Positions 9,369-17,370 of a stretch of 64,000 bases of DNA are shown piece after piece. The notes below the pieces were generated by a model. It saw nothing but the letters and a program-made list of their open reading frames with translations. It was not told where the DNA came from and made no database searches. The position numbers were made by a program, and so were the translations under genes. Source of the DNA: a bacterium (GTDB lineage: Bacteria; Joyebacterota; Joyebacteria; Joyebacterales; Joyebacteraceae); NCBI GenBank assembly GCA_029990205.1, contig JAPEKQ010000005.1:62001-126000 (forward strand), written 5' to 3'. Numbering within the stretch: position 1 is the stretch's first letter; each line of letters opens with the position of its first letter.

Positions 9369-9399
9369 CGCCCCGCGCGTCGCAGGGACGCGCGGGGCG
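9369..9399 (-). terminator. Hairpin terminator after the sigma/S9/zinc-finger genes
   Basis: A perfect 13-bp stem with a five-base loop. On the minus strand it is followed by TTCTCTCTCC, a pyrimidine-rich tail. It lies 31 bases after the stop of the 9431 gene and before the promoter of the next gene. Confidence 0.7.
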
Positions 9400-9430
9400 C
9401 GGATGATACCGGGAGTCACGAACGGAACGC

Positions 9431-9685
9431 CTACTCGTCCTCCATGCACCGTTTCAGGGCGCTCATCAGCCCCTGATGCACATGAGGAGGTACCTGTTCG
9501 CAGCGGGTCGTGCTGTAGTGGACGATGGTCTGCTTGAACGTCTTCACGACGGCCTTGCACCGCGCGCACTCGCGCATATGCATCTCGAGCTTGGTTGCCA
9601 CGACCTCGTCAAGGACGCCGTCGTGGTAGTCCGAGAGGACCTCGAGAAACTCCAAACAGCCTTCGCACTCGTGCTTCTCATCCAT
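9431..9685 (-). CDS. Small zinc-finger protein, anti-sigma-like (ZAS/zf-HC2)
   Basis: An 84-residue soluble protein with the HxxxCxxC signature of zinc-binding anti-sigma domains (HMRECARC, about residues 36-43), preceded by CEGCLEFLEVLSDYHDG, the usual first helix of such domains. A further Cys and His residues occur near the C-terminus (TTRCEQVPPHVH). Unlike membrane-bound anti-sigma factors it has no transmembrane helix, so it would act in the cytosol. It lies downstream of an S9 peptidase and an ECF sigma factor on the same strand, which makes the sigma factor at 11791-12393 its likely partner; this is inferred from position and fold only. Redox or zinc control through the cysteines is possible. 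Confidence 0.75.
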   Translation of the reverse strand: MDEKHECEGCLEFLEVLSDYHDGVLDEVVATKLEMHMRECARCKAVVKTFKQTIVHYSTTRCEQVPPHVHQGLMSALKRCMEDE

Positions 9686-9773
9686 GGTGTCTTACCCGCT
9701 TGAAGGTGGCGTGTCTGGTGCCGATCAGCGTCGTCGTATCCGGCGCTGGTCGGCCGTCCGCAATGTGCTTCTC

Positions 9774-11711
9774 CTATTCGCTCGCGGGCGCCTCGGCTTC
9801 AACTCTGCCGCCGAGGTGCTTCGAGAGGAACTGCTCTGCCGCGGCGTAGAACCTGAGACGGTTCTCCGGCCGCGCGAACCCGTGCCCCTCATCCTCGAAG
9901 ACGATGTACTCGACCTCGATACCGTTCTCCTCCATCGCCGCGACGACCTGATCCGACTCGGCCTGGACGACGCGCGGGTCGTTGGCGCCCTGCGCAACGA
10001 GCATCGGGATCGTGATCTGGTCGACCTTGAACAGCGGCGAGCGCTCAATGAGCATGTCCCGCTCGGTCATCGGGTTGCCGACCCTCAGGTACATCATCTC
10101 GATCATCGGCGCCCAGTACGGCGGGATGGTCTCGATGAACGTCAGGAGGTTCGACGGACCCATCATCGGGACCGCACAGCAGAACACGTCCGGCGTGAAG
10201 GTCGCACCGACGAGCGCCGCGTAGCCGCCGTACGACGCGCCGTAGATCGCGACGCGCTCAGGATCGGCGATGCCCTCTTCGACCGCCCAGTCGACGGCGT
10301 CGAGCAGGTCGTCGTGCATCGCAGCGCCCCACTCCTTGTTGCCGGCGTTGATGAACTCCTTGCCGTAACCGGTGGAGCCGCGGAAGTTGACCTGGAGACA
10401 GACATAGCCGCGGTTCGCCATCCACTGCGCCTCGGGGTTGTATCCCCACTGGTCGCGCGCCCACGGACCGCCGTGGACGTTGAGAACCATCGGCAGGTTC
10501 GTCCGGCCGAGACCCGGCGGGTAGGTGATGTAGCCGTGAATCGTCAGGCCGTCACGCGACTCGAACTCGACCGGTTCCATCGGAGCGAGTGTGTAATCGT
10601 CGAGGTCGGTGCGGTGCTTGAAGAGGAACTCGCCCGTATCGGTCTCGCGGTCGTAGATGTAGTAGATGATAGGGCCGTCGTCCTTCGAGAAGGCGACGAT
10701 CCAGGTGTCGTCCGCGTGATCGCGGCCGTAGACGCCGAACTCGCCCTCGTCGAGCGTGGCGATCGCGTCGAAGTCCTGCTGGACGACGTCGTCCATGATG
10801 ATCCACTCGGTGCGCTCGCGCATGTACGCGATGCCCTCGATCTCCCACGTGTCCGGGTTGAACATCACGTCTTCGATGTCGTACTGCTCATCGCCGGCGA
10901 TGTGCTCCTTCTCACCGGTCGCGAGGTCGTAGAGGTAGAGCTGTCCGGCGTTCACGTCACGCGAATCGATGATGTACATCGAGCCGCCGTCCTTCGTGAA
11001 GGAGAGCGGACCGCTGGTCATGTTGTCCTCGGTACCCCAGTGGATCATCGATTCCCACGTCGAGTCCTCGTCCGGGCGGACGAGCAGCTCGGTCCCGCCG
11101 TCCGCCGTCATGGCGACGGCGCCGCGGACCTTGAGGTCGAAGTCCGTGACCCAGCCGACGATGTTGCCGGGGTTCCGAGCGAGCATCGTGAGCTCGCCGG
11201 AGATGAGATCGAGGCTGTAGACGTCGTGGAGCCTCGGGTCCTGCTGGTTCATTGCGACGAGCATCGTGTTCGGGTGGTGCTTCGAGTAGTCGACGATGCG
11301 AGCCTGAACACCGTCGTACGGTGTGAGGTCGCGGACGTCGCCGGACTCGATGTTCACGCTGTAGATGCGCCAGTTCTCGTCGCCGTCGGTGTCCTGGAGG
11401 TAGTAGATCTCGTCGCTGCCCTGCCCCCAGAAGTACTGGACGATGCCGCGGTGGCTGTCGGCCGTGATCGCGTGGTCGTCATCCTCACCGATGGTCCGGA
11501 TCCAGACGTTGAGCACGTCATCGACCGGTGCGATGTACGCCAGCATGTCGCCGGATGGTGAGATCCTCGCGCGCATCTTCTCTGGGTTGCCGAGCAGAAC
11601 GGTGCGGGGGATCAGCTCGGGCTGCCGCGAGCCGCAAGAGGCTACCAGCACGGCAGTTGCAATGAGCGCCACCAGAAGCACGGCGGCGACGATCCTTGTT
11701 CTCGTCAACAT
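9774..11711 (-). CDS. S9 prolyl oligopeptidase family lipoprotein
   Basis: A 645-residue serine peptidase of family S9. The N-terminus is a lipoprotein signal with lipobox VASC, so it should be anchored to a membrane outside the cytosol. An N-terminal beta-propeller (about 40-390) precedes the alpha/beta-hydrolase domain. The nucleophile is Ser493 in GASYGGYA; the acid is Asp in GANDPRV (near 578) and the base His in DEGHGF (near 614), so the triad is intact. The oxyanion segment HGGPWARD is present. It is expected to cleave peptides, as in acylaminoacyl- or dipeptidyl-peptidases. AAGGAGG lies before the ATG. Its place between an ECF sigma gene and an anti-sigma-like gene suggests shared expression. 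Confidence 0.92.
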   Translation of the reverse strand: MLTRTRIVAAVLLVALIATAVLVASCGSRQPELIPRTVLLGNPEKMRARISPSGDMLAYIAPVDDVLNVWIRTIGEDDDHAITADSHRGIVQYFWGQGSDEIYYLQDTDGDENWRIYSVNIESGDVRDLTPYDGVQARIVDYSKHHPNTMLVAMNQQDPRLHDVYSLDLISGELTMLARNPGNIVGWVTDFDLKVRGAVAMTADGGTELLVRPDEDSTWESMIHWGTEDNMTSGPLSFTKDGGSMYIIDSRDVNAGQLYLYDLATGEKEHIAGDEQYDIEDVMFNPDTWEIEGIAYMRERTEWIIMDDVVQQDFDAIATLDEGEFGVYGRDHADDTWIVAFSKDDGPIIYYIYDRETDTGEFLFKHRTDLDDYTLAPMEPVEFESRDGLTIHGYITYPPGLGRTNLPMVLNVHGGPWARDQWGYNPEAQWMANRGYVCLQVNFRGSTGYGKEFINAGNKEWGAAMHDDLLDAVDWAVEEGIADPERVAIYGASYGGYAALVGATFTPDVFCCAVPMMGPSNLLTFIETIPPYWAPMIEMMYLRVGNPMTERDMLIERSPLFKVDQITIPMLVAQGANDPRVVQAESDQVVAAMEENGIEVEYIVFEDEGHGFARPENRLRFYAAAEQFLSKHLGGRVEAEAPASE

Positions 11712-11790
11712 CTCACATCCTCCTTGATACCGATTGAGTGTCTGTGCGCCTCGACTTTCGATTCAGAACCGCTCCGGGCGATTCGCACTT

Positions 11791-12393
11791 CTACGCAGGA
11801 GCCCCTCCCTTCGCGTAGTACTCGGAGAGACGCTCTCGCAGAAAGAGGCGCGCGCGGTGGAGCCGGGACTTCACGGCGGGCACCGTCAGCCCGAGCACAC
11901 CGGCGGTCTCTTCGGTCGAAAGACCATGAACGTCCCTGAGGACGAACACGATCCTGTTATTGGGCGGAAGATCGTTGATGTGCTGCGTGAGGATGGTCGA
12001 GAGCTCTGTGTTCATCAGCCCCGACGAGGGGTCGGTCGTCCAGTCGGCCACGTCACGAGGGACCTTCGTCTCGCCGAGCTCGATGTCCTGGTCCAGCGAG
12101 ACGGTGTCGAGCTTCTTCTTCCGGATCCGCATGAGCGCCGCGTTCGTCGCGATGCGGTAGACCCACGTAGAGAAGCGCGCCTCCTCACGAAAGTTCGGAA
12201 GCGCCTTATATGCCTTAACGAAGACCTCCTGGAGACAGTCTTCCGCATCCTCGGGGTTCTTGAGCATCTTCAGACAGAGGCCGTAGACGTTGGCCTCGTG
12301 TCGCAGGACGAGCTGTCCGAAGGCGTCGTTGTCTCCAGCCTTCGCGGCAGTCACCAGCTCGGGGTCAGTAGGGGTCAGCTCTTCTATCGTCAT
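11791..12393 (-). CDS. ECF-type RNA polymerase sigma factor
   Basis: A 200-residue sigma-70 family protein with region 2 (about 25-95: GQLVLRHEANVYGLC, NPEDAEDCLQEVFVKAY, RFSTWVYRIATN) and region 4 (about 135-190: LPPNNRIVFVLRDVHGLST, then a helix-turn-helix TVPAVKSRLHRARLFL). There is no region 1.1 or 3, as in group 4 factors. It would direct RNA polymerase to an alternative promoter set, probably envelope or nutrient stress. It heads a minus-strand run with an S9 peptidase 79 bases downstream and a zinc-finger protein after that. No promoter of its own could be picked out in the 73 bases upstream. Confidence 0.93.
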   Translation of the reverse strand: MTIEELTPTDPELVTAAKAGDNDAFGQLVLRHEANVYGLCLKMLKNPEDAEDCLQEVFVKAYKALPNFREEARFSTWVYRIATNAALMRIRKKKLDTVSLDQDIELGETKVPRDVADWTTDPSSGLMNTELSTILTQHINDLPPNNRIVFVLRDVHGLSTEETAGVLGLTVPAVKSRLHRARLFLRERLSEYYAKGGAPA

Positions 12394-12415
12394 GCGGAAC
12401 CCGGAATCTCAGGGG

Positions 12416-12445
12416 TACGCGGGCGGCAGTGAAGCCGCCCGCGTA
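12416..12445 (-). terminator. Strong hairpin at the end of the hdr-malic enzyme operon
   Basis: A perfect 12-bp GC-rich stem (12416-12427 with 12434-12445) and a six-base loop, 22 bases after the malic enzyme stop. There is no U-run after it, so it may need Rho or act mainly to stabilise the 3' end. Confidence 0.55.
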
Positions 12446-12466
12446 GCCTCATAGTGTGCGTACTTC

Positions 12467-13822
12467 CTAGAGCTCCGGCGCGGGAGGTATCAGCCCCTCC
12501 TTCATCAGAACGTGGGTCTGCTCCCTCGCCTCTCGTATCTTCTTCTCGGCCATCGCGTACAGATCCTCGCGCGACATCGTAACACGCGCAATACCCTGCT
12601 CGATAGCCTTCATTCCGACGGCGACAGCCTCGCGCGGGAAGGTCTCCCACTCCGTCATATCCGGAACGATGTAGTCCTCGCGAAGCCCCTTGTCCTCCGC
12701 GCACTTCGCGATCTCCTCGGCCGCCGCGATGCACATCTCGTCCGTGATGGTCTTCGCCATCACATCGAGCGCGCCGCGGAAGATGGCCGGGAAGCCGATC
12801 GAGTTGTTGACCTGATTCGGGAAGTCGGAGCGGCCGGTCGCGACGACGCGGGCTCCCGCCTCCTTCGCCTCCCAGGGCCAGATCTCGGGAACCGGGTTGG
12901 CGCAGACGAAGACGATGGCGTCCTTCGCCATCGCCTCGATCCACTCCTTCTTGACCGTGTCGGGACCCGGCTTGGAGAGCGCGATGAGCATGTCGGCGCC
13001 CTTGCAGGCATCACCCGGGTCACCGTCGAGGTTCGCCTCGTTCGTCAGCTGCGCGAGCTCCCACTTCTCCTTGTAGTCCGGAAGGAAGTCGTTCTTCCGT
13101 CCCTCGTGGAGCGTGCCGCGGCTGTCGCACATGATGATCTTCGCGGGGTCGGCGCCCGCACTGATGAGAAGATGCGCGATGCGGACGTTCGAAGCTCCTG
13201 CGCCGATCATGGCGATGCGGACCTTGCCCAACTCCTTGCCCACGACCTTGACCGCGTTGATGGCGCCGGCGACCGTGATGGCCGCGGTGCCCTGCTGATC
13301 GTCGTGCCAGACCGGGATGTCCAGCCCCGCCCTCACCTCCTCGAGAACGCGGAAACACTTCGGCTGTGAGATGTCCTCGAGGTTGATGCCGCCGAACGCC
13401 GGGCTGATGAGCTTGGTCGTCTCGATGAGGACGTCGGGGTCCTTGGTGTTGACCGCGATCGGGACAGCGTCGACGCCGCCGAGGTACTTGAACAGAAGCG
13501 CCTTGCCCTCCATGACCGGAAGACTCGCCTCGGGTCCGATGTCTCCGAGACCAAGCACGCGCGTGCCGTCGGTAACGACGGCGATGGTGTTCTTCTTGTT
13601 CGTGTGCTCGTAGACGGTCTCAGGATTGGCGTGGATGTCCTTGCAGGGCGCAGCGACACCGGGGGTGTACCAGATCGCGAAATCGTCCACGCTGCGGATG
13701 CAGCACTTGGGGACGACCTGGTACTTCCCGCCGTAGAACGGGTGAAGCACCATCGCGTCGTGACTCGGCTTCTCGGCCTTCTTGATCAGTTCTTCCTGCG
13801 TGAGCCTTTTCTCCTCTGCCAA
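12467..13822 (-). CDS. NAD(P)-dependent malic enzyme
   Basis: A 451-residue oxidoreductase that decarboxylates malate to pyruvate. Visible elements: the tyrosine motif YTPGVAAPCKDI; VTDGTRVLGLGDIG; metal and substrate residues in GGINLEDIS and WHDDQQGTAA; and the nucleotide-binding MIGAGASNVRIAHLL. Length fits the short bacterial form without a phosphotransacetylase domain. NAD versus NADP preference is not decided. The start is TTG at 13822 with GGAGGG about eight bases upstream. It is the last gene of the minus-strand hdr operon, 37 bases after the maturation protease. With the fumarate-reductase-like pair upstream, this suggests that malate, fumarate and succinate feed or drain the operon's redox chemistry. 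Confidence 0.93.
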   Translation of the reverse strand: MAEEKRLTQEELIKKAEKPSHDAMVLHPFYGGKYQVVPKCCIRSVDDFAIWYTPGVAAPCKDIHANPETVYEHTNKKNTIAVVTDGTRVLGLGDIGPEASLPVMEGKALLFKYLGGVDAVPIAVNTKDPDVLIETTKLISPAFGGINLEDISQPKCFRVLEEVRAGLDIPVWHDDQQGTAAITVAGAINAVKVVGKELGKVRIAMIGAGASNVRIAHLLISAGADPAKIIMCDSRGTLHEGRKNDFLPDYKEKWELAQLTNEANLDGDPGDACKGADMLIALSKPGPDTVKKEWIEAMAKDAIVFVCANPVPEIWPWEAKEAGARVVATGRSDFPNQVNNSIGFPAIFRGALDVMAKTITDEMCIAAAEEIAKCAEDKGLREDYIVPDMTEWETFPREAVAVGMKAIEQGIARVTMSREDLYAMAEKKIREAREQTHVLMKEGLIPPAPEL

Positions 13823-13859
13823 GGGAAAGCCCTCCGTTCTTGTGAAACAGCCGTCTACC

Positions 13860-14342
13860 CTAATACCACCCGCTTTCTCTCATCCTGCCGCCGAACTCCT
13901 CGCGGGCGATCTCGTCAACGAGCCGCAAGACCGCATCGCGCGCGACAGGTTCAAGGTCCTCATTCGGCGCAGCATCATCCGCCACTTCAATGGCGTAGAC
14001 CGATATCTCGCCCGGCATCGCGGAGTCATCGACCCCGTCGACGGCGAACTTCGCCCGGTACTCAACGCCATGGTCTGTCACGTTCTTGGGAACGAGCTCG
14101 AGGTCCTCGAGCCCGAGTCTGCAGAGTTCGCCGAACCCGCCCTGGCCTGCGCGGACGCAGTCGACGATGACCACCTTGCGGTAGCCGGCGACGACCTCGA
14201 AGACGTCGACGCCCGCGGCCGGAATCTCGATGATGTCGATCCTGGGGTCGTCCAGTGTGGCGTGAAGCTCCCGCGCCACTTCGAGTCCGACCCTCTCACC
14301 AGCGAGCCCGGGATCACCAAGTCCCAGAATCAGTGTCTTCAT
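13860..14342 (-). CDS. Hydrogenase maturation protease-like protein (HyaD/HycI family)
   Basis: A 160-residue protein of the endopeptidase family that trims the C-terminus of [NiFe] hydrogenase large subunits after nickel insertion. The N-terminal GLGDPGLAGERVGLEVA matches the family's G-GN-L--DDG-G pattern, with the nickel-binding Asp replaced by Glu. A central IVDCVRAG and a later TDHGVEY (His) fit the other conserved positions. ATG 14342 is preferred over an in-frame TTG eight codons upstream because GGTGAGGCAGGG stands just before it. No hydrogenase large subunit lies in the window, so its substrate is unknown; the MvhD and Hdr neighbours suggest a hydrogenase or a related complex elsewhere. 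Confidence 0.78.
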   Translation of the reverse strand: MKTLILGLGDPGLAGERVGLEVARELHATLDDPRIDIIEIPAAGVDVFEVVAGYRKVVIVDCVRAGQGGFGELCRLGLEDLELVPKNVTDHGVEYRAKFAVDGVDDSAMPGEISVYAIEVADDAAPNEDLEPVARDAVLRLVDEIAREEFGGRMRESGWY

Positions 14343-14437
14343 CCCTGCCTCACCCCCTCGCGCCAAGCCAACAGCCCGCGGCCAACGCCGTCCAACCCGC
14401 GTGAAAACACATCAACAGAAGAACATCGGAGCTGCCC

Positions 14438-14461
14438 GGGCGCGGTGAGGCCACCGCGCCC
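14438..14461. other. Intra-operon hairpin after the flavoprotein gene
   Basis: A perfect 10-bp GC stem (14438-14447 with 14452-14461) with a four-base loop, in the 147-base gap between the flavoprotein and maturation-protease genes. There is no U-run. It may reduce expression of the two distal genes or be an RNA-processing site. Confidence 0.45.
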
Positions 14462-14489
14462 GAACCAGCCGAAACTGCGTGGCGATACT

Positions 14490-16118
14490 CTAGTCGAGAG
14501 CGTCGATCCGGTGATCGACGGTCTCCGGACGGCGGTACTCCGGCAGCAGGACCGGTGCGATCCTGCCCTTGCCGACGCGCGCCGACTTGAGCTCCTTATG
14601 GAACTTGTCGAGATGCTTGAGCGAGAGCTTGCCGCTCTTCTTCATCCCGTTCGCGCGCTCGGCCGCTGCCGCGCCCGCGCGGCGACCGAACACGACGACG
14701 TCGAGAAGCGAGTTGCCCATCAGACGGTTCCGCCCGTGGATTCCGCCCGCCACCTCGCCGGCCGCGAAGAGGTTCTTGACCTTCGTCTCGCCAGTCTCGT
14801 CGATCTTGAGTCCGCCGTTCTGGTAGTGCTGTGTCGGGTAGATCAGAATCGGGACCTTGCTCATGTCGATCCCGAACCGCTCGTACTGACGATACATCGC
14901 CGGGACCCGGGCCTTGATGGTCCCCTCGCCGTGCTTCGCGTCGATGATCGGAGAATCGAGCCAGACGGCCGGCTGGCCGGACGGCGTCGTGATGCCCTTC
15001 TTCCGACCGAGACACTCGCGGATGAGAGCAGCGGCCTCGACGTCTCGCGTCTCGAGCTCGTAGATGAACCGATTGCCATCGAAGTTCGTGATCTGCCCGC
15101 CGATGCTGCGAACCTTCTCGGTCACGAGAAGCCCGAGGATCTGCTCGGGGAACGCGGCACCCGTGGGATGGTACTGGATGGTGTCCATGTACGTCAGCGG
15201 TGCGCCCGCACGGTATCCGAGCACGAGACCGTCGGCAGTCGCGCCGTAGTGGTTGCTCGTCGGGAAACCCATGACATGCAGTCTGCCGCTGCCGCCGGTG
15301 GCAAGGATGACGGTCTTGGCGCGGACGACCATGTACTGCTCGGTCTCCATGTTGTAGAGGATCGCGCCGGTGACCTTCTTGCCGTCGGTCAGGAGCTCGT
15401 ACACTGCCGCGAACTCGGCGACCGGGATCTCGCGATTGAGGACCTCGTCCTTCAGGGTCTTCATGATCTCGGCGCCCGTGTAGTCGCGAGCAGCGTGCAT
15501 CCGCTTGCGCGAGGTGCCGCCGCCGTGGGTCGTGACCATCGTGCCTTCGGCCGTCTTGTCGAACATCACGCCGAGCTTCTCGAGCCACGAGAGAACCTCG
15601 GGCGCGTCGCCGACGAGCGCCTCGACCAGGTCCGGGTCGTTGAAGTAGCGACCGCCGCCCATGACGTCGAGGTAGTGAATGGCAGGCGAGTCGTTCGCCT
15701 TGTCGGCGCCCTGGATGCCGCCCTGCGCCATCACGGTGTTCGAGTCGCCGAGCCTGAGCTTCGTGGCCAGCAACACACTGGCTCCCTGCTCGTCCGCGAC
15801 CAGCGCGGCCGCGGCGCCCGCGCCGCCCCCGCCGACTACCAGGACGTCGACGTCCACCTCGACGTTCGACAGATCGAACTTCGCCGGGTCGATGGCGCTG
15901 TATGCCTCGAACGCGTCGACGAACTCCTTCGGCGCCCTCTCACCCCTGGACGGCCCCACCTTGATCTTGCGGAACACGTCGTCCTTGAAGTCCGGGTGGA
16001 ACCCCTCGAGCAGCTCCTGTCTGGCCTCGGGGGAGAGAAGCGGGATCTCCTGGTCCAACCGCTCCTTGCGGGTGGCCTCCACGCGCTTCATCGATTCGAG
16101 CATCTTTCCGGTGTACAC
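14490..16118 (-). CDS. Fumarate reductase/succinate dehydrogenase-like flavoprotein subunit
   Basis: A 542-residue protein of the SdhA/FrdA/TfrA group. After an unusual N-terminal leader of about 85 residues, the FAD motif VVGGGGAGAAAAL appears, then THGGGTSRKRMHAARDYTG and a second FAD region. QYHPTG, the RD pair in ELETRDVEAAAL, QHYQNGG and NRLMGNSLLDVVVFGRRAG mark the substrate and FAD pockets. It would interconvert fumarate and succinate, or a related substrate, in the cytosol. It starts with GTG at 16118 after GGAGGAGG, 11 bases downstream of its Fe-S partner gene. No membrane anchor subunit is present, which resembles soluble thiol-driven fumarate reductases rather than the quinone-linked complex. 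Confidence 0.85.
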   Translation of the reverse strand: MYTGKMLESMKRVEATRKERLDQEIPLLSPEARQELLEGFHPDFKDDVFRKIKVGPSRGERAPKEFVDAFEAYSAIDPAKFDLSNVEVDVDVLVVGGGGAGAAAALVADEQGASVLLATKLRLGDSNTVMAQGGIQGADKANDSPAIHYLDVMGGGRYFNDPDLVEALVGDAPEVLSWLEKLGVMFDKTAEGTMVTTHGGGTSRKRMHAARDYTGAEIMKTLKDEVLNREIPVAEFAAVYELLTDGKKVTGAILYNMETEQYMVVRAKTVILATGGSGRLHVMGFPTSNHYGATADGLVLGYRAGAPLTYMDTIQYHPTGAAFPEQILGLLVTEKVRSIGGQITNFDGNRFIYELETRDVEAAALIRECLGRKKGITTPSGQPAVWLDSPIIDAKHGEGTIKARVPAMYRQYERFGIDMSKVPILIYPTQHYQNGGLKIDETGETKVKNLFAAGEVAGGIHGRNRLMGNSLLDVVVFGRRAGAAAAERANGMKKSGKLSLKHLDKFHKELKSARVGKGRIAPVLLPEYRRPETVDHRIDALD

Positions 16119-16129
16119 GCGCCCTCCTC

Positions 16130-16810
16130 CTAAGCCGGCTCGATCTCGCGCTCAGCATAGAGCTTCGCGAGCTGGGGCTTCTTCATCTTCTTGAGCTTCG
16201 CCATCTCCTTGTCGAACTTGCCCCTCTTCGTTTCCTTCACGCGCTTTGCGAGGTGCTCGGCGCGCGGCGCCACCTTGCTCGAGTAGAGCCGGCGACAGAG
16301 AAGAGCGACGTTGTACTGCACGATCTCCGCGGGGCAGCGCGACGCGCAGAGCCCGCAGAGGAGGCAGTCGAACGAAAGATCGGCCGCCTTGGCGATGTCG
16401 CCGCGGAGCGCCGCCTGCACATACTCCATGACCTCGATGTCCTGAGGACACGCCTTCGTGCACGCGTTGCACGCGAGACAACGGAAGACCTCCGGGTAGT
16501 GCTTGAGGATCGTCTCAGAGGTCGGCTTGAGCTTCTCGATATCGTACGTGGCCTTGTTCCCCGGGAAGAACGGAATCTCCGCGAGGTACATCTCGTCCTG
16601 CACCATCTCCTGACACGCGAGGCCGACCTTCAGACGGTAGTCGTCCTTCGTGCGATAGACCGTGCCGCAGGCCCCGCAGAACGCCCCCCGACATCCGCAC
16701 CCTCTGATGAACTGGTAGCCGGCGTACTCCATCGCCTTCATGATGGTGAGATCCGAGGGGACCTCGTACGCCTTTCCCATCACGTGGATGGTGACCTTAT
16801 CAGCTGCCAT
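16130..16810 (-). CDS. Fumarate reductase-like iron-sulfur subunit
   Basis: A 226-residue electron-transfer subunit. The N-terminal ferredoxin-like part carries GCGCRGAFCGACGTVY, a four-cysteine [2Fe-2S] site. The C-terminal half has two [4Fe-4S]-type motifs, CLACNACTKACP and CLLCGLCASRCP. It would relay electrons to or from the flavoprotein encoded next. Archaeal TfrB carries an extra CCG (HdrB-like) domain; this protein does not, so the separate HdrB could take that role. The second ATG (16810) is chosen because GGGGGA lies nine bases before it; the first ATG, at 16819, has the same purines immediately adjacent. Confidence 0.85.
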   Translation of the reverse strand: MAADKVTIHVMGKAYEVPSDLTIMKAMEYAGYQFIRGCGCRGAFCGACGTVYRTKDDYRLKVGLACQEMVQDEMYLAEIPFFPGNKATYDIEKLKPTSETILKHYPEVFRCLACNACTKACPQDIEVMEYVQAALRGDIAKAADLSFDCLLCGLCASRCPAEIVQYNVALLCRRLYSSKVAPRAEHLAKRVKETKRGKFDKEMAKLKKMKKPQLAKLYAEREIEPA

Positions 16811-16877
16811 CGTAGGCATTCCCCCTGTTCGTCTGACGGGGGTGAGGGCTTGTCACCCCTCCCCGTCCATCCTCAAG

Positions 16878-17369
16878 CTACTTCTTCTTCGCCTTCGCCT
16901 TGCTTTGCTTCGCGATCTTGACATCCTTCGCCTCGGGCGGAGCTTCGACTCCCGAGAGCTTCTCTCCGAGGTCGACCGTCATCGGACCGAGTTCGCGGAT
17001 CTCATCGACGAACTCGTTCATGACGCTCACGAGCTTGTCGCCTTCGGCAGCCGAGATCCACTCGAGCCTGACGCGGTCCGGATCGATCCCAAGCTCCTTG
17101 AGCATCGGCTTGAGAAGCGACAGGCGCCGCATCGTGTTGTAGTTGCCGTCCTGGTAGTGACAGTCACCCGGGTGACACCCGCCCAGCAACACACCGTCCG
17201 CCCCTTCCCGGAACGCCCACAGGATGTGCTGCGGATCCACGCGTCCGCTGCAGTTGACACGCACCGCGACACCGTTCGGCGGGTACTGCTTTCGCGACGT
17301 TCCCGCGAGATCGGCGCCGGCGTACGTGCACCACTTGCAGAAGAAGCAAACGACTCTTGGTTCGAACAT
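16878..17369 (-). CDS. mvhD: MvhD-like hydrogenase/Hdr iron-sulfur subunit
   Basis: A 163-residue [2Fe-2S] protein of the MvhD/FlpD family, which passes electrons from a hydrogenase or dehydrogenase to HdrA. The five conserved cysteines are visible: FFCKWCTYAGAD near residues 10-13, NCSGRVDP, and GCHPGDCHY around 80-85. It starts one base after the HdrA stop, so translation is probably coupled. Its presence shows that this HdrABC set belongs to the type that takes electrons from an MvhD-linked donor. That donor is not encoded here unless it is the Frd-like pair downstream. Confidence 0.92.
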   Translation of the reverse strand: MFEPRVVCFFCKWCTYAGADLAGTSRKQYPPNGVAVRVNCSGRVDPQHILWAFREGADGVLLGGCHPGDCHYQDGNYNTMRRLSLLKPMLKELGIDPDRVRLEWISAAEGDKLVSVMNEFVDEIRELGPMTVDLGEKLSGVEAPPEAKDVKIAKQSKAKAKKK

Positions 17370-17370
17370 A

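Noticed and set aside
13782-16133. Plus-strand open frame of about 780 codons
   Set aside because: Antisense to the maturation protease and flavoprotein genes.
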